Shown piece by piece: positions 1 to 8,951 of a DNA stretch of 64,000 nt. Under the pieces are notes generated by a model. The model did no database searches. It saw only the letters and a program-made list of their open reading frames with translations, and had not been told where the DNA came from. The position numbers were made by a program, and so were the translations under genes. The number at the start of each line of letters is the position of its first letter. Positions within the stretch are counted from its first letter, which is position 1. This stretch comes from an uncultured Pseudomonadales bacterium (lineage in GTDB: Bacteria > Pseudomonadota > Gammaproteobacteria > Pseudomonadales > Porticoccaceae): the NCBI GenBank assembly GCA_943788895.1, contig CALSRZ010000005.1, forward strand, positions 186,001 to 250,000, given 5' to 3'.

Positions 1-419
1 GACTTACCGGTGCCGGTGGCGCCAACAAAAATAACAATGCCGCGCTTGTTCATCACCAGCTCTTTAAGGATTGGCGGCAACAGTAGGGATTCCGGTGTTG
101 GAATTACCGTTTCAATGCGCCGCAGCACCATGCCAATTTCACCGCGCTGATAAAAAGCACTGGCGCGAAAACGTCCGCTGGTTTCACTGACAAGGGCATA
201 GTTAAGTTCTTTGTGCTGTTTAAAATCGCGCTGCTGATCTTCATCCATGGTACTCAGCACCAACGCTTCGCACTCAGACTGGGAGAGTTTGTTTTTGGTA
301 ATCGGCATCACTGCCCCATTAACCTTTAAACAGGGTGGCAGACCCACAGTGATAAAAAGGTCGGATGCCTTTTTCTCAGCCATATACCTGACCAGCTTTT
401 CGAGGGTCTGCTCCAACAT
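1..419 (-). CDS. pilU: PilT-family twitching motility ATPase, PilU-like (3' end truncated by window edge)
   Basis: Minus-strand translation from ATG at 419 reads MLEQTLEKLVRYMAEKKASDLFITVGLPPCLKVNG...IVIFVGATGTGKS (Walker A); adjacent to pilT. Not in the ORF track because it runs off the window. Confidence 0.88.
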   Translation of the reverse strand, partial: MLEQTLEKLVRYMAEKKASDLFITVGLPPCLKVNGAVMPITKNKLSQSECEALVLSTMDEDQQRDFKQHKELNYALVSETSGRFRASAFYQRGEIGMVLRRIETVIPTPESLLLPPILKELVMNKRGIVIFVGATGTGK

Positions 420-481
420 CGCTTTTCTCCTTAAAAACAATTATTGCTTTAAAATTTGCGCTTAAAGTTTGTCGATTAGTT

Positions 482-1519
482 TTATGAAAAACTCTCGGGC
501 ATTTTGGCCTTTTCGCGAGCTACATCTGGGCTGATTAAACGCTTATCCACCAGATTCAATAAACACTGATCCAGTGTCTGCATTCCCATCGCACCACCAG
601 TCTGAATCGCCGAGTACATCTGTGCGACTTTATCCTCGCGAATCAAATTTCGAATCGCCGGTGTACCAATCATAATTTCATGGGCAGCAACCCGCCCGCC
701 ACCAATTTTCTTAAGTAGGGTCTGGGAGATAACCGCCTGAAGTGACTCCGACAACATTGAGCGAATCATCGGCTTCTCGCCGCCGGGAAAAACATCCACG
801 ACCCGATCAATGGTCTTGGCCGCCGAGGTAGTGTGCAATGTGCCAAAAACCAGGTGGCCGGTTTCCGCGGCGGTCAGCGCCAGACGAATGGTTTCGAGAT
901 CACGCAATTCACCGACCAGAACGACATCCGGATCTTCACGCAGTGCCGAGCGCAACGCCTCACTAAAGCCATGGGTATCGCGATGCACTTCACGCTGGTT
1001 AATCAGGCACTTCTTACTCTGGTGAACAAATTCAATAGGATCTTCGATGGTCAGGATATGGTCGTAGCGATTCTCATTAACGTAGTCGACCATCGCCGCG
1101 AGGGTTGTCGATTTACCGGAACCGGTCGGCCCGGTTACCAGCACCAGACCACGGGGCATCAGCGAGAGCTTTTTGAAAATATCACCCATGCCCAACTGTT
1201 CAAGGGTTAGCACCTGAGAGGGAATGGTACGAAATACTGCCGCTGCGCCACGGTTTTGATTGAATACATTGACTCGAAAGCGCGCGATCCCCGGAACATC
1301 AAATGAAAAGTCGGTTTCCAGAAACTCCTCAAAGTCCCTTCTCTGCTTGTCATTCATTATTTCGTAGATCAAACTGTGAACCTGACGATGCTCCATGGGC
1401 GGCAGGTTTATTCGCCGCACATCACCATCAATTCTAATAATAGGGGGAAGACCCGCGGAAATGTGTAAATCTGAAGCGCCCTCTTTGGCACTGAAAGCCA
1501 ATAATTCCGTTATATCCAT
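482..1519 (-). CDS. pilT: Twitching motility ATPase PilT
   Basis: 345 aa, MDITELLAFSAKEGASDLHISAGLPP..., GPTGSGKSTT Walker A, AIRNLIREDKVAQMYSAIQTG C-terminal motif. Confidence 0.97.
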   Translation of the reverse strand: MDITELLAFSAKEGASDLHISAGLPPIIRIDGDVRRINLPPMEHRQVHSLIYEIMNDKQRRDFEEFLETDFSFDVPGIARFRVNVFNQNRGAAAVFRTIPSQVLTLEQLGMGDIFKKLSLMPRGLVLVTGPTGSGKSTTLAAMVDYVNENRYDHILTIEDPIEFVHQSKKCLINQREVHRDTHGFSEALRSALREDPDVVLVGELRDLETIRLALTAAETGHLVFGTLHTTSAAKTIDRVVDVFPGGEKPMIRSMLSESLQAVISQTLLKKIGGGRVAAHEIMIGTPAIRNLIREDKVAQMYSAIQTGGAMGMQTLDQCLLNLVDKRLISPDVAREKAKMPESFS

Positions 1520-1586
1520 GCTATATCTCGCTTATTCCTTTTCGGCGTGTGAAGCTGCGTAAAACTCCTAAAGACCTGATAAGTAT

Positions 1587-2339
1587 ATGCCAAAGATTGA
1601 AAATAACATCCGCCAGGTTACTCAGCGTGTAGAACAGTCGGCACGGGATGCCGGCCGCGACCCCGCCGATGTTCTTCTGCTGGCAGTCAGCAAGACTCGC
1701 AGTGCAGAGGATATCCGCTGTGCAGTTGATGCCGGGCTGACAAATTTTGGTGAAAACTATGTTCAGGAGGCGGTGGAAAAAATCGCCCTTTTGAATAAAA
1801 ATTTGGGTGAAGAGCTGAATAAAGAGCCATTGCAATGGCATTTTATTGGCCCTCTGCAATCGAATAAAACCCGCGTTGTCGCGGAAAGTTTTAACTGGGT
1901 GCACAGTGTCGATCGATTAAAGATCGCCCAACGTCTCAGCGAGCAGCGCCCCGCAGAACTGGGCCCACTGAATATCTGCCTACAGGTGAATATAGACAAT
2001 GAAGCCAGCAAGTCCGGCTTTAGCCCTAACGAAACACTGCCCGCCGCACTGGCGATTATCAAACTACCCAATCTTTGTCTGCGCGGCTTGATGGCAATTC
2101 CCCAGTCGCAGCAGACCCTGGAAAAACAGAAGATCGCCTTTTATGCCCTGCATAATTTACGCGATCAAATCAATCAGACTCTGGACAATTCAGAAAAACT
2201 GGATACCCTCTCCATGGGCATGTCCAACGATCTGGAAGCCGCAATTTCACAGGGCTCAACCATGGTTAGGGTTGGCACTGATATATTTGGCAAAAGAGAC
2301 CCGCAGAATTCTCTAAAGGAGAGCAACAGGAATGACTAA
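1587..2339 (+). CDS. yggS: YggS-family PLP homeostasis protein
   Basis: AVSKTRSAEDIR, NFGENYVQEA, WHFIGPLQSNKT, GLMAIP, LSMGMSNDLEAAI motifs; upstream of proC. Confidence 0.95.
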   Translation: MPKIENNIRQVTQRVEQSARDAGRDPADVLLLAVSKTRSAEDIRCAVDAGLTNFGENYVQEAVEKIALLNKNLGEELNKEPLQWHFIGPLQSNKTRVVAESFNWVHSVDRLKIAQRLSEQRPAELGPLNICLQVNIDNEASKSGFSPNETLPAALAIIKLPNLCLRGLMAIPQSQQTLEKQKIAFYALHNLRDQINQTLDNSEKLDTLSMGMSNDLEAAISQGSTMVRVGTDIFGKRDPQNSLKESNRND

Positions 2340-3147
2340 TATCGCATTTATCGGCGGCGGCAATATGGCCTCCTGCATTATCGGCGGCATGCTGGCCAAC
2401 GGATTTTCCGCGCAGCAGATTCGCGTTAGCGACCCCGGAGAGCAGGCACGCGCCAATATTCAAGAGACCTATGGCATTGCCGCCACCAGCGACAACCACG
2501 TCGCCGTGGCTGGTGCAGATATTGTTATCCTCGCGGTTAAGCCTCAAGTGATGGGCCCGGTGGTCTCAGATCTCGCGCCATCTTTGAGCGCAACCAGCGC
2601 AGTGGTCTCGATTGCCGCCGGCATTCAGATTGGCGATTTGCAGAGCTGGCTCGGCGACAGCCAGGCTATAGTTCGCGCCATGCCCAACACCCCTGCGATG
2701 GTTCGCACCGGGGCCACGGGTTTATTTGCCAACCCACAGATTAACAGCCAGCAGAAAGAATCTATTCAGGCCATCTTTAACGCTGTGGGTATTGCCTGCT
2801 GGGTCGATAGCGAAGCGCAGATAGATGCGGTAACCGCCGTTTCCGGCAGCGGCCCCGCCTATTACTTTTTGGTGATGGAAGTGATGCAGAAAGTCGGTGT
2901 AGAGCTCGGCCTCTCTGAACAGACCGCCAGAGAACTGACTATTCAAACCGCTCTGGGCGCGGCACAGATGGCTAGCACTGGCAGCCTCGATACCACGCAG
3001 TTGCGCCAGCAGGTAACATCACCAGGCGGTACAACCCACGCGGCGATTGAAACCTTTAAGGCCGGTGGCATCGAAGAGAGCTTTCGTCAGGCTATGCAGG
3101 CGGCGCTGAGCCGCGCTGAAGAAATGTCCAAAGAGTTTTCCAGCTAA
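2332..3147 (+). CDS. proC: Pyrroline-5-carboxylate reductase
   Basis: IAFIGGGNMA, RAMPNTPAMV, AVSGSGPAYYF, QVTSPGGTT motifs. Confidence 0.97.
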   Translation: MTNIAFIGGGNMASCIIGGMLANGFSAQQIRVSDPGEQARANIQETYGIAATSDNHVAVAGADIVILAVKPQVMGPVVSDLAPSLSATSAVVSIAAGIQIGDLQSWLGDSQAIVRAMPNTPAMVRTGATGLFANPQINSQQKESIQAIFNAVGIACWVDSEAQIDAVTAVSGSGPAYYFLVMEVMQKVGVELGLSEQTARELTIQTALGAAQMASTGSLDTTQLRQQVTSPGGTTHAAIETFKAGGIEESFRQAMQAALSRAEEMSKEFSS

Positions 3148-3204
3148 GCTGAAAAAAATAACCACAGAATTTGATTTATAAAATTAGCAATCCAAGGAAT
3201 TACC

Positions 3205-3765
3205 ATGAGCGCACTAGCCAACATCCTTAATCTGGCAGTACAGATTTTCAGCTTTTTATTGCTGATTCGCCTGCTGTTGCAACTGGTACAGGCTGATTTC
3301 TACAATCCGATTTCCCAGACGATCTTCAAGATTTGCGCACCGGTGGTTGAGCCCCTCGGCAAACTGTTTCCGACACTGGGCTCGCTTAATAGCGCCGCGC
3401 TGGTCGCGGCAATTATCGTCCAGTGGTCATTCTATTTAATCTTTGGGCTGATCAAGGGCGTGCCTCTGCTGGGCATACTCGCCTATCTTCCTCTGGCGGC
3501 CTACAACCTGCTATTTATCTTGATAGAAATCTATTTCTGGGGGATTTTTATTATTGCCATCTCCAGCTGGATTGGCACTACAGGCCACCCCTCTGTACGC
3601 CTGATTTCACAACTTGTCGAACCCTACCTGCGACCCTTCCGCAAGTTTATCCCGCCTATGGGCATGATGGATTTCTCACCCATGGTGGCAATTATCAGCC
3701 TGATCATCATTCGCAATTCGGTGTTGCCAGTGATCGGTGGGTTTATTAAATCCCTGCTCGGCTAA
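3205..3765 (+). CDS. YggT family membrane protein
   Basis: 186 aa, duplicated YGGT hydrophobic domain (LLIRLLLQ..., VEPYLRPFRKFIPPMGMMDFSPMV); downstream of proC. Confidence 0.9.
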   Translation: MSALANILNLAVQIFSFLLLIRLLLQLVQADFYNPISQTIFKICAPVVEPLGKLFPTLGSLNSAALVAAIIVQWSFYLIFGLIKGVPLLGILAYLPLAAYNLLFILIEIYFWGIFIIAISSWIGTTGHPSVRLISQLVEPYLRPFRKFIPPMGMMDFSPMVAIISLIIIRNSVLPVIGGFIKSLLG

Positions 3766-3856
3766 CGGTTGCTAGCGGGGTAAAAACTTTTTCATCCAAT
3801 TGCATTAAACCATCCAGCCTCTTAGACTCAACGACTGGATTCAGGATTGCATATAC

Positions 3857-5017
3857 ATGTCATTAGATAGCCAAGGAAATTCTGTCGGTACGATTTCGGC
3901 AGAAAAAATTCTTATTGATAAGCCGCTTACTCTGGCCTGCGGCGCAGTGCTGCCCAGCCATGAATTGATGGTTGAGGCCTATGGCACCCTGAATGCCGAC
4001 AAGAGCAATGCTATTTTGATCTGCCATGCCCTGAGCGGCAGTCATCACGCCGCGGGCTACCATAAAGATGACGACAAGCCCGGCTGGTGGGATAACTATA
4101 TTGGCCCCGGTAAACCCATGGATACCGAGCGTTTCTTTATTGTCTCGCTAAATAATATCGGCAGCTGTTTTGGCAGCACCGGGCCTACATCAATTAACCC
4201 CGAGACCGGTAAAGTCTGGGGTGCCGACTTTCCCGCCCTGCGCGCCAGAGACTGGGTTGAGTCCCAGAAACTGTTAATGGAACATCTGGACATAGACTGC
4301 TGGGCGGCGGTTATTGGCGGCAGCCTCGGTGGTATGCAGGCGATGCGCTGGGCGCTGGAATATCCAGACAAGCTGGCCAACAGTATTGTAATCGCCTCAT
4401 CAATGAAGCTCTCGGCGCAGAATATCGCCTTTAATGAGATAGCCCGACGGGCGATTAAATCCGATCCGGATTTTCATGAAGGCCACTATCTGCAGAACAA
4501 TACCCTGCCCAAACATGGTCTGGCACTGGCGCGGATGATCGGCCATGTCACCTATCTGTCTGATGAACTGATGGGCCAGAAATTTGGCCGCGAACTGCGC
4601 TCTGGGACTTTCTCTCAGGGTGAGGCCGCGCCTATTGAATTCCAGATTGAGAGCTACCTGAACTATCAGGGCGACAAGTTCTCCAGCGACTTTGATGCCA
4701 ACTCCTATATTTTGATTACCAAGATGCTCGACTACTTTGATCTCTCCCGGGAGTATCAAAACAATCCAGTTGATGCCTTTAAAAATGCAACATGTAATTT
4801 TCTGGTGGTTTCTTTTAGTAGCGACTGGCGCTTTTCACCCCAGCGCTCGCGTGAGATTACCGATGCCTTAATTGGTGCCGGCAAAAATGTCTCCTACGCT
4901 GAAATTGAATCCGATCTCGGCCACGATGCCTTTCTGCTGCCCAATGCGCGTTACGAAAAAGCGCTGGGCAACTATCTGAGCGGAATTGCCGACCAGTTGG
5001 AGGGCAACTGCCCATGA
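3857..5017 (+). CDS. metX: Homoserine O-acyltransferase MetX
   Basis: [28 protein letters not shown], alpha/beta hydrolase catalytic DLGHDAFLL; overlaps metW. Confidence 0.95.
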   Translation: MSLDSQGNSVGTISAEKILIDKPLTLACGAVLPSHELMVEAYGTLNADKSNAILICHALSGSHHAAGYHKDDDKPGWWDNYIGPGKPMDTERFFIVSLNNIGSCFGSTGPTSINPETGKVWGADFPALRARDWVESQKLLMEHLDIDCWAAVIGGSLGGMQAMRWALEYPDKLANSIVIASSMKLSAQNIAFNEIARRAIKSDPDFHEGHYLQNNTLPKHGLALARMIGHVTYLSDELMGQKFGRELRSGTFSQGEAAPIEFQIESYLNYQGDKFSSDFDANSYILITKMLDYFDLSREYQNNPVDAFKNATCNFLVVSFSSDWRFSPQRSREITDALIGAGKNVSYAEIESDLGHDAFLLPNARYEKALGNYLSGIADQLEGNCP

Positions 5018-5604
5018 GCCAAAATATCAGTTTTATAAGTAGCTGGATAAAAACCAATTCGCGGGTTCTCGATCTTGGCTGCGGTGATGGCAGCCTGCTG
5101 GCCGATCTAACAAAACAGCGCAATATCAGTGGCTATGGTTTGGAGATAGACCCGGACTCAATCAACCAATGTATCGCCAAAGGAGTCAATGTTATTGAGC
5201 AGGATCTCAATAACAGTCTGGAGAATTTCCCCGACAACAGCTTTGATACAGTGATTATGACCCAGGCACTGCAAGCTATGCGCTACCCGCATCTGGTGCT
5301 TGACGAGATGCTGCGGATTGGCAGCCAGTGTGTAATTACATTCCCCAACTTTGGCCACTGGCGGGCCCGTGCCTACCTGACCCTACGCGGTCGTATGCCA
5401 GTGACCAAGCAGCTCGCCTACCAGTGGTATGACACCCCCAATATTCACTTCTTCACCTACAGTGATTTTGAAGCACTCTGTCGTGAGCGAAATATCAGTA
5501 TTTTGCGTAAAAAGTTTATCGGTGAACATTTCCCCGATCGACAGCTCAAAAACCTATGGCCCAACTTATTTGCTGAAACTGCGGTTTATCATCTCAGCAA
5601 ATAA
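5014..5604 (+). CDS. metW: Methionine biosynthesis protein MetW
   Basis: [54 protein letters not shown] overlap with metX. Confidence 0.95.
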   Translation: MSQNISFISSWIKTNSRVLDLGCGDGSLLADLTKQRNISGYGLEIDPDSINQCIAKGVNVIEQDLNNSLENFPDNSFDTVIMTQALQAMRYPHLVLDEMLRIGSQCVITFPNFGHWRARAYLTLRGRMPVTKQLAYQWYDTPNIHFFTYSDFEALCRERNISILRKKFIGEHFPDRQLKNLWPNLFAETAVYHLSK

Positions 5605-5699
5605 ATGCCCGCGGCTGCCTGTGCAGCATATAGAGTAAAGTGCCGCTAAACTTAATAAGGCTCACCCAACTAAGAGCCTTACCATAGAGGAACAAACCA

Positions 5700-6125
5700 A
5701 TGAAATATTTAATTATTCTCTGCTCACTTGTTCTTAGCCTGAATGCTCAGGCTGACCAGCACAATTACAAAAACCATGGCGACCACAAGATTTTCTTCAG
5801 CGCCTTTAACAGCACATTTATCGATCCGGATATTGCTGTCGCCAACCAAATTATTCGCGGCAAAGACAAAGGGCTAGTCAATATCGCCGTGGTAAAAAAA
5901 GCTGGCAGCGGTCAGCCGGCGCTTATCACCGGAAATGTCTACAATATTTTTCAGATGAGCCAGAAGCTAGAGTTTTTTGAAGTTCGCGAACAGGATACCG
6001 TCTATTATCTGGCGCCCTTTGAATTTGAAAACGAAGACTTTTTAACCTTTAAAATTTCAGTGCAAAGCAATTCGGGCGAGCCCGCCTATCAACTGAAATT
6101 CCAGAAAAAAATGTATCACGACTAA
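5700..6125 (+). CDS. DUF4426-like periplasmic protein
   Basis: 141 aa, signal peptide (MKYLIILCSLVLSLNAQA), sits in metXW-rdgB context typical of this family. Confidence 0.7.
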   Translation: MKYLIILCSLVLSLNAQADQHNYKNHGDHKIFFSAFNSTFIDPDIAVANQIIRGKDKGLVNIAVVKKAGSGQPALITGNVYNIFQMSQKLEFFEVREQDTVYYLAPFEFENEDFLTFKISVQSNSGEPAYQLKFQKKMYHD

Positions 6126-6156
6126 CCGACTTTTATAAAAAGCTAAGGATTGTACT

Positions 6157-6750
6157 TTGGACGTTGTATTAGCCAGCAGCAATGCCGGAAAGATAAAAGA
6201 ACTTCAGGATATGCTGGCAGATCTGGGGGTGGTAATTGTCCCCCAGCAAACATTGTCGATTCCCGATATCGAAGAGACCGGCCTGTGCTTTGTGGAAAAC
6301 GCCATACTCAAAGCCAGAAACGCCGCACTGCTCTCCGGAAAACCGGCCATCGCCGATGATTCCGGTCTTGAAGTCGATCTGCTCGATGGCCGCCCAGGAA
6401 TTTACTCGGCGCGCTATGGCGGCGAAGACGCCACTGACAGCAGCAACAATCAAAAACTTCTCGACGAACTCGGCGACAGCCCGCTGGAAAAACGCAGCGC
6501 CCGCTACCAGTGCATTATTGTCTATATGCGCCATGCCAATGACCCAACCCCGATAATCTGTCAGGGCAGCTGGGAGGGACATATTGCCCTCGAGCCTCGC
6601 GGTGATGGCGGCTTCGGTTACGACCCACTGTTTTATCTGCAGGAGCTCGACTGCCACGCCGCCGAGATGGACAAGACCCACAAGAACCGCATCAGTCACC
6701 GCGGCAAAGCCACAGCGCAGTTGCTCGAACAGCTTCGCCAGCGTATCTAG
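6157..6750 (+). CDS. rdgB: XTP/dITP diphosphatase (RdgB/HAM1), TTG start
   Basis: VLASSNAGKIKEL, FVENAILKAR, IADDSGLEVDLL, GDGGFGYDPLF, ISHRGKA motifs. Confidence 0.96.
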   Translation: MDVVLASSNAGKIKELQDMLADLGVVIVPQQTLSIPDIEETGLCFVENAILKARNAALLSGKPAIADDSGLEVDLLDGRPGIYSARYGGEDATDSSNNQKLLDELGDSPLEKRSARYQCIIVYMRHANDPTPIICQGSWEGHIALEPRGDGGFGYDPLFYLQELDCHAAEMDKTHKNRISHRGKATAQLLEQLRQRI

Positions 6751-6757
6751 CCCGTCA

Positions 6758-7921
6758 ATGACCAACAGTCCTCTGCAACTGGATGCCTCGCTGCCACCCC
6801 TGTCACTCTATGTGCATATCCCCTGGTGCGTGCGCAAATGCCCCTACTGTGATTTTAACTCCCATGCCGCAGGGCCGGAGATTCCCGAACAGGCCTATAT
6901 TCAGCGACTGATTGCCGATTTACAGCAGGATCAACCCTGGGCTCAGGGTCGCAAATTGACTTCAATCTTTTTTGGTGGCGGCACGCCGAGTCTTTTTTCC
7001 GCCGCCGGTATAGGTCAGATTGTCTCCGCTGCGGAGAAAATTATCGGCTTTGAGGAGGATATTGAAATTACTCTTGAAGCCAACCCCGGCACCTTTGAGC
7101 AGGAAAAGTTTTCCGGCTTTCACAGCGCCGGAATCAATCGACTGTCTATCGGCATTCAGAGCTTTAACGATGCGCATCTGGCAAAACTTGGCCGCATTCA
7201 CAGCGGCAATCAGGCGCTGTCCGCTATAGACACCGCCCGAACAGCAGGCTTTGAAAACTTTAATCTCGACTTAATGCACGGCCTCTCCGGCCAGAGCCTC
7301 GCCGAGGCAAGCGCCGATATCCAGCAGGCTATAGATCTGGGTGCCAAGCATATCTCCTGGTACCAGCTAACCATCGAACCCAATACAGAATTTTATTCGC
7401 GCCCGCCGCAGCTTCCGGAAGATGACATCCTTGCCGATATCCAGCAGATGGGTATGACCCTGCTCGACGAGCATGGCTTTGGCCAATATGAAGTCTCAGC
7501 CTTTGCCCAGCCCGGTCAGCGCTCTCAGCACAATATTAATTACTGGCAGTTTGGTGACTACTTGGGCATTGGTGCTGGTGCTCATGGCAAGATCACCCTG
7601 CCCCATCAGCAGCAAATTATTCGCAGCAATAAAACCCGCCAGCCAGACAATTATTTATCGCGAGAGTTGGCAACTCTGGCCCAGATAAAACCGATTCCCA
7701 GCGAAGAGCTGGCAATGGAATTTATGATGAATGGTCTGCGTCTGCGCGAGGGTCTGCCAGCCAGCTATTTTTCAGAGAGAACCGGACTGTCAGTTTCAAC
7801 TATTGAACAGCAGGTGAAAAAACTCCAATCACAGGGACTGCTGGAAGTTGATAACCAACAATTCCGCGCCACGCCCCTCGGCTACCAATTTCTAAACAGC
7901 CTGTTACAGGGCTTTTCCTAA
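6758..7921 (+). CDS. hemW: Radical SAM heme chaperone HemW
   Basis: YVHIPWCVRKCPYCDFNSH, FFGGGTPSLF, INRLSIGIQSF; start set to ATG 6758 (MTNSPLQL) because the upstream ORF extension overlaps rdgB. Confidence 0.95.
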   Translation: MTNSPLQLDASLPPLSLYVHIPWCVRKCPYCDFNSHAAGPEIPEQAYIQRLIADLQQDQPWAQGRKLTSIFFGGGTPSLFSAAGIGQIVSAAEKIIGFEEDIEITLEANPGTFEQEKFSGFHSAGINRLSIGIQSFNDAHLAKLGRIHSGNQALSAIDTARTAGFENFNLDLMHGLSGQSLAEASADIQQAIDLGAKHISWYQLTIEPNTEFYSRPPQLPEDDILADIQQMGMTLLDEHGFGQYEVSAFAQPGQRSQHNINYWQFGDYLGIGAGAHGKITLPHQQQIIRSNKTRQPDNYLSRELATLAQIKPIPSEELAMEFMMNGLRLREGLPASYFSERTGLSVSTIEQQVKKLQSQGLLEVDNQQFRATPLGYQFLNSLLQGFS

Positions 7922-7982
7922 GCTGACTCTGCGGCGATTATTTTGTTAGAATTCCCGCACTCTAATCAACACGAACAAAACT

Positions 7983-8927
7983 ATGTCTGACGCAATTGAA
8001 AGCACCGGCCCTCTCAGCCAACAGGAGACCGCAAGACTATTGCGCCTGGCCACCTATGCGTCGACCTCCGTGGCGATTTTCTTAATTGGCGCCAAACTGA
8101 TTGCCTGGAACGCCTCTGACTCAGTCAGCCTGCTCGCCACCCTCATCGACTCCATGCTCGATGCACTGGCATCAATTATCAATCTGGTCGCCGTGCGCCA
8201 TGCTCTGACGCCTGCGGACAAAGAGCACCGTTTTGGTCACGGCAAGGCGGAAGCCCTGGCCGGACTTAGCCAGTCGCTGTTTATTGCCGGCTCGGCCGGA
8301 TTTTTATTAGTCGAAGCGGGCCGCCGAATTATTAACCCCGCCCAAGTCGAATCTATCGAACTGGGCATTGTTGTGATGGTGATTTCAATTGTCGCCACAT
8401 TGCTATTGCTGGGCTTTCAACAGCATGTGATTCGCAAGACCAACTCCACGGCTATTCGCGCCGATGCCCTGCACTACCGCACCGACCTAATGGTCAATAG
8501 CAGTGTGATTGTCGCACTGCTGCTGGCCGCTATTGGCTGGAATGGCTTTGATGGAATATTTGCGGCAGCTATTGGTCTTTATATTCTCTATAGCGCCCGC
8601 GAGATCATCGTCACCTCCTATGATCATCTGATGGATCGTGAGCTGCCCGATGAAGACCGCGAGAAAATCAAAGCCCTGGTACTAAAACATCCAAGTGCCA
8701 GAGGACTTCACGATCTGCGCTCACGCCACTCGGGAACCATGACCTTTATTCAGCTGCATCTAGAGCTGGATGATGATTTGAGCCTGCTGGAAGCCCATAA
8801 GATTTCTGATGAGGTGGAGGACAATATCCACAGCGCTTTCCCTGGATCGGAAGTTATTATCCATATAGACCCGCAGTCTGTGGTCGGCCATGAAGCAGTG
8901 GCCGAGTTTGAAAGCGGTGAAAAGTAA
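7983..8927 (+). CDS. Cation diffusion facilitator (FieF-like)
   Basis: SLLATLIDSMLDALAS, HRFGHGKAEALAGL, HDLRSRHSGTMTFIQLHLELD. Confidence 0.93.
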   Translation: MSDAIESTGPLSQQETARLLRLATYASTSVAIFLIGAKLIAWNASDSVSLLATLIDSMLDALASIINLVAVRHALTPADKEHRFGHGKAEALAGLSQSLFIAGSAGFLLVEAGRRIINPAQVESIELGIVVMVISIVATLLLLGFQQHVIRKTNSTAIRADALHYRTDLMVNSSVIVALLLAAIGWNGFDGIFAAAIGLYILYSAREIIVTSYDHLMDRELPDEDREKIKALVLKHPSARGLHDLRSRHSGTMTFIQLHLELDDDLSLLEAHKISDEVEDNIHSAFPGSEVIIHIDPQSVVGHEAVAEFESGEK

Positions 8928-8951
8928 GGCGCAAAAGGTAAGGCGCTGAAC

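Noticed and set aside
3766-3856. Possible SAM-responsive riboswitch upstream of metX
   Set aside because: Only a short 91-bp gap with a weak TCCAG...CTGGA pairing; no recognisable SAM riboswitch core.
6584-6757. N-terminal extension of the hemW ORF
   Set aside because: Overlaps rdgB in another frame; HemW homology starts at MTNSPLQL (6758).
6169-6765. 198-aa antisense ORF on the minus strand
   Set aside because: Complete overlap with the well-supported rdgB gene; typical shadow ORF.
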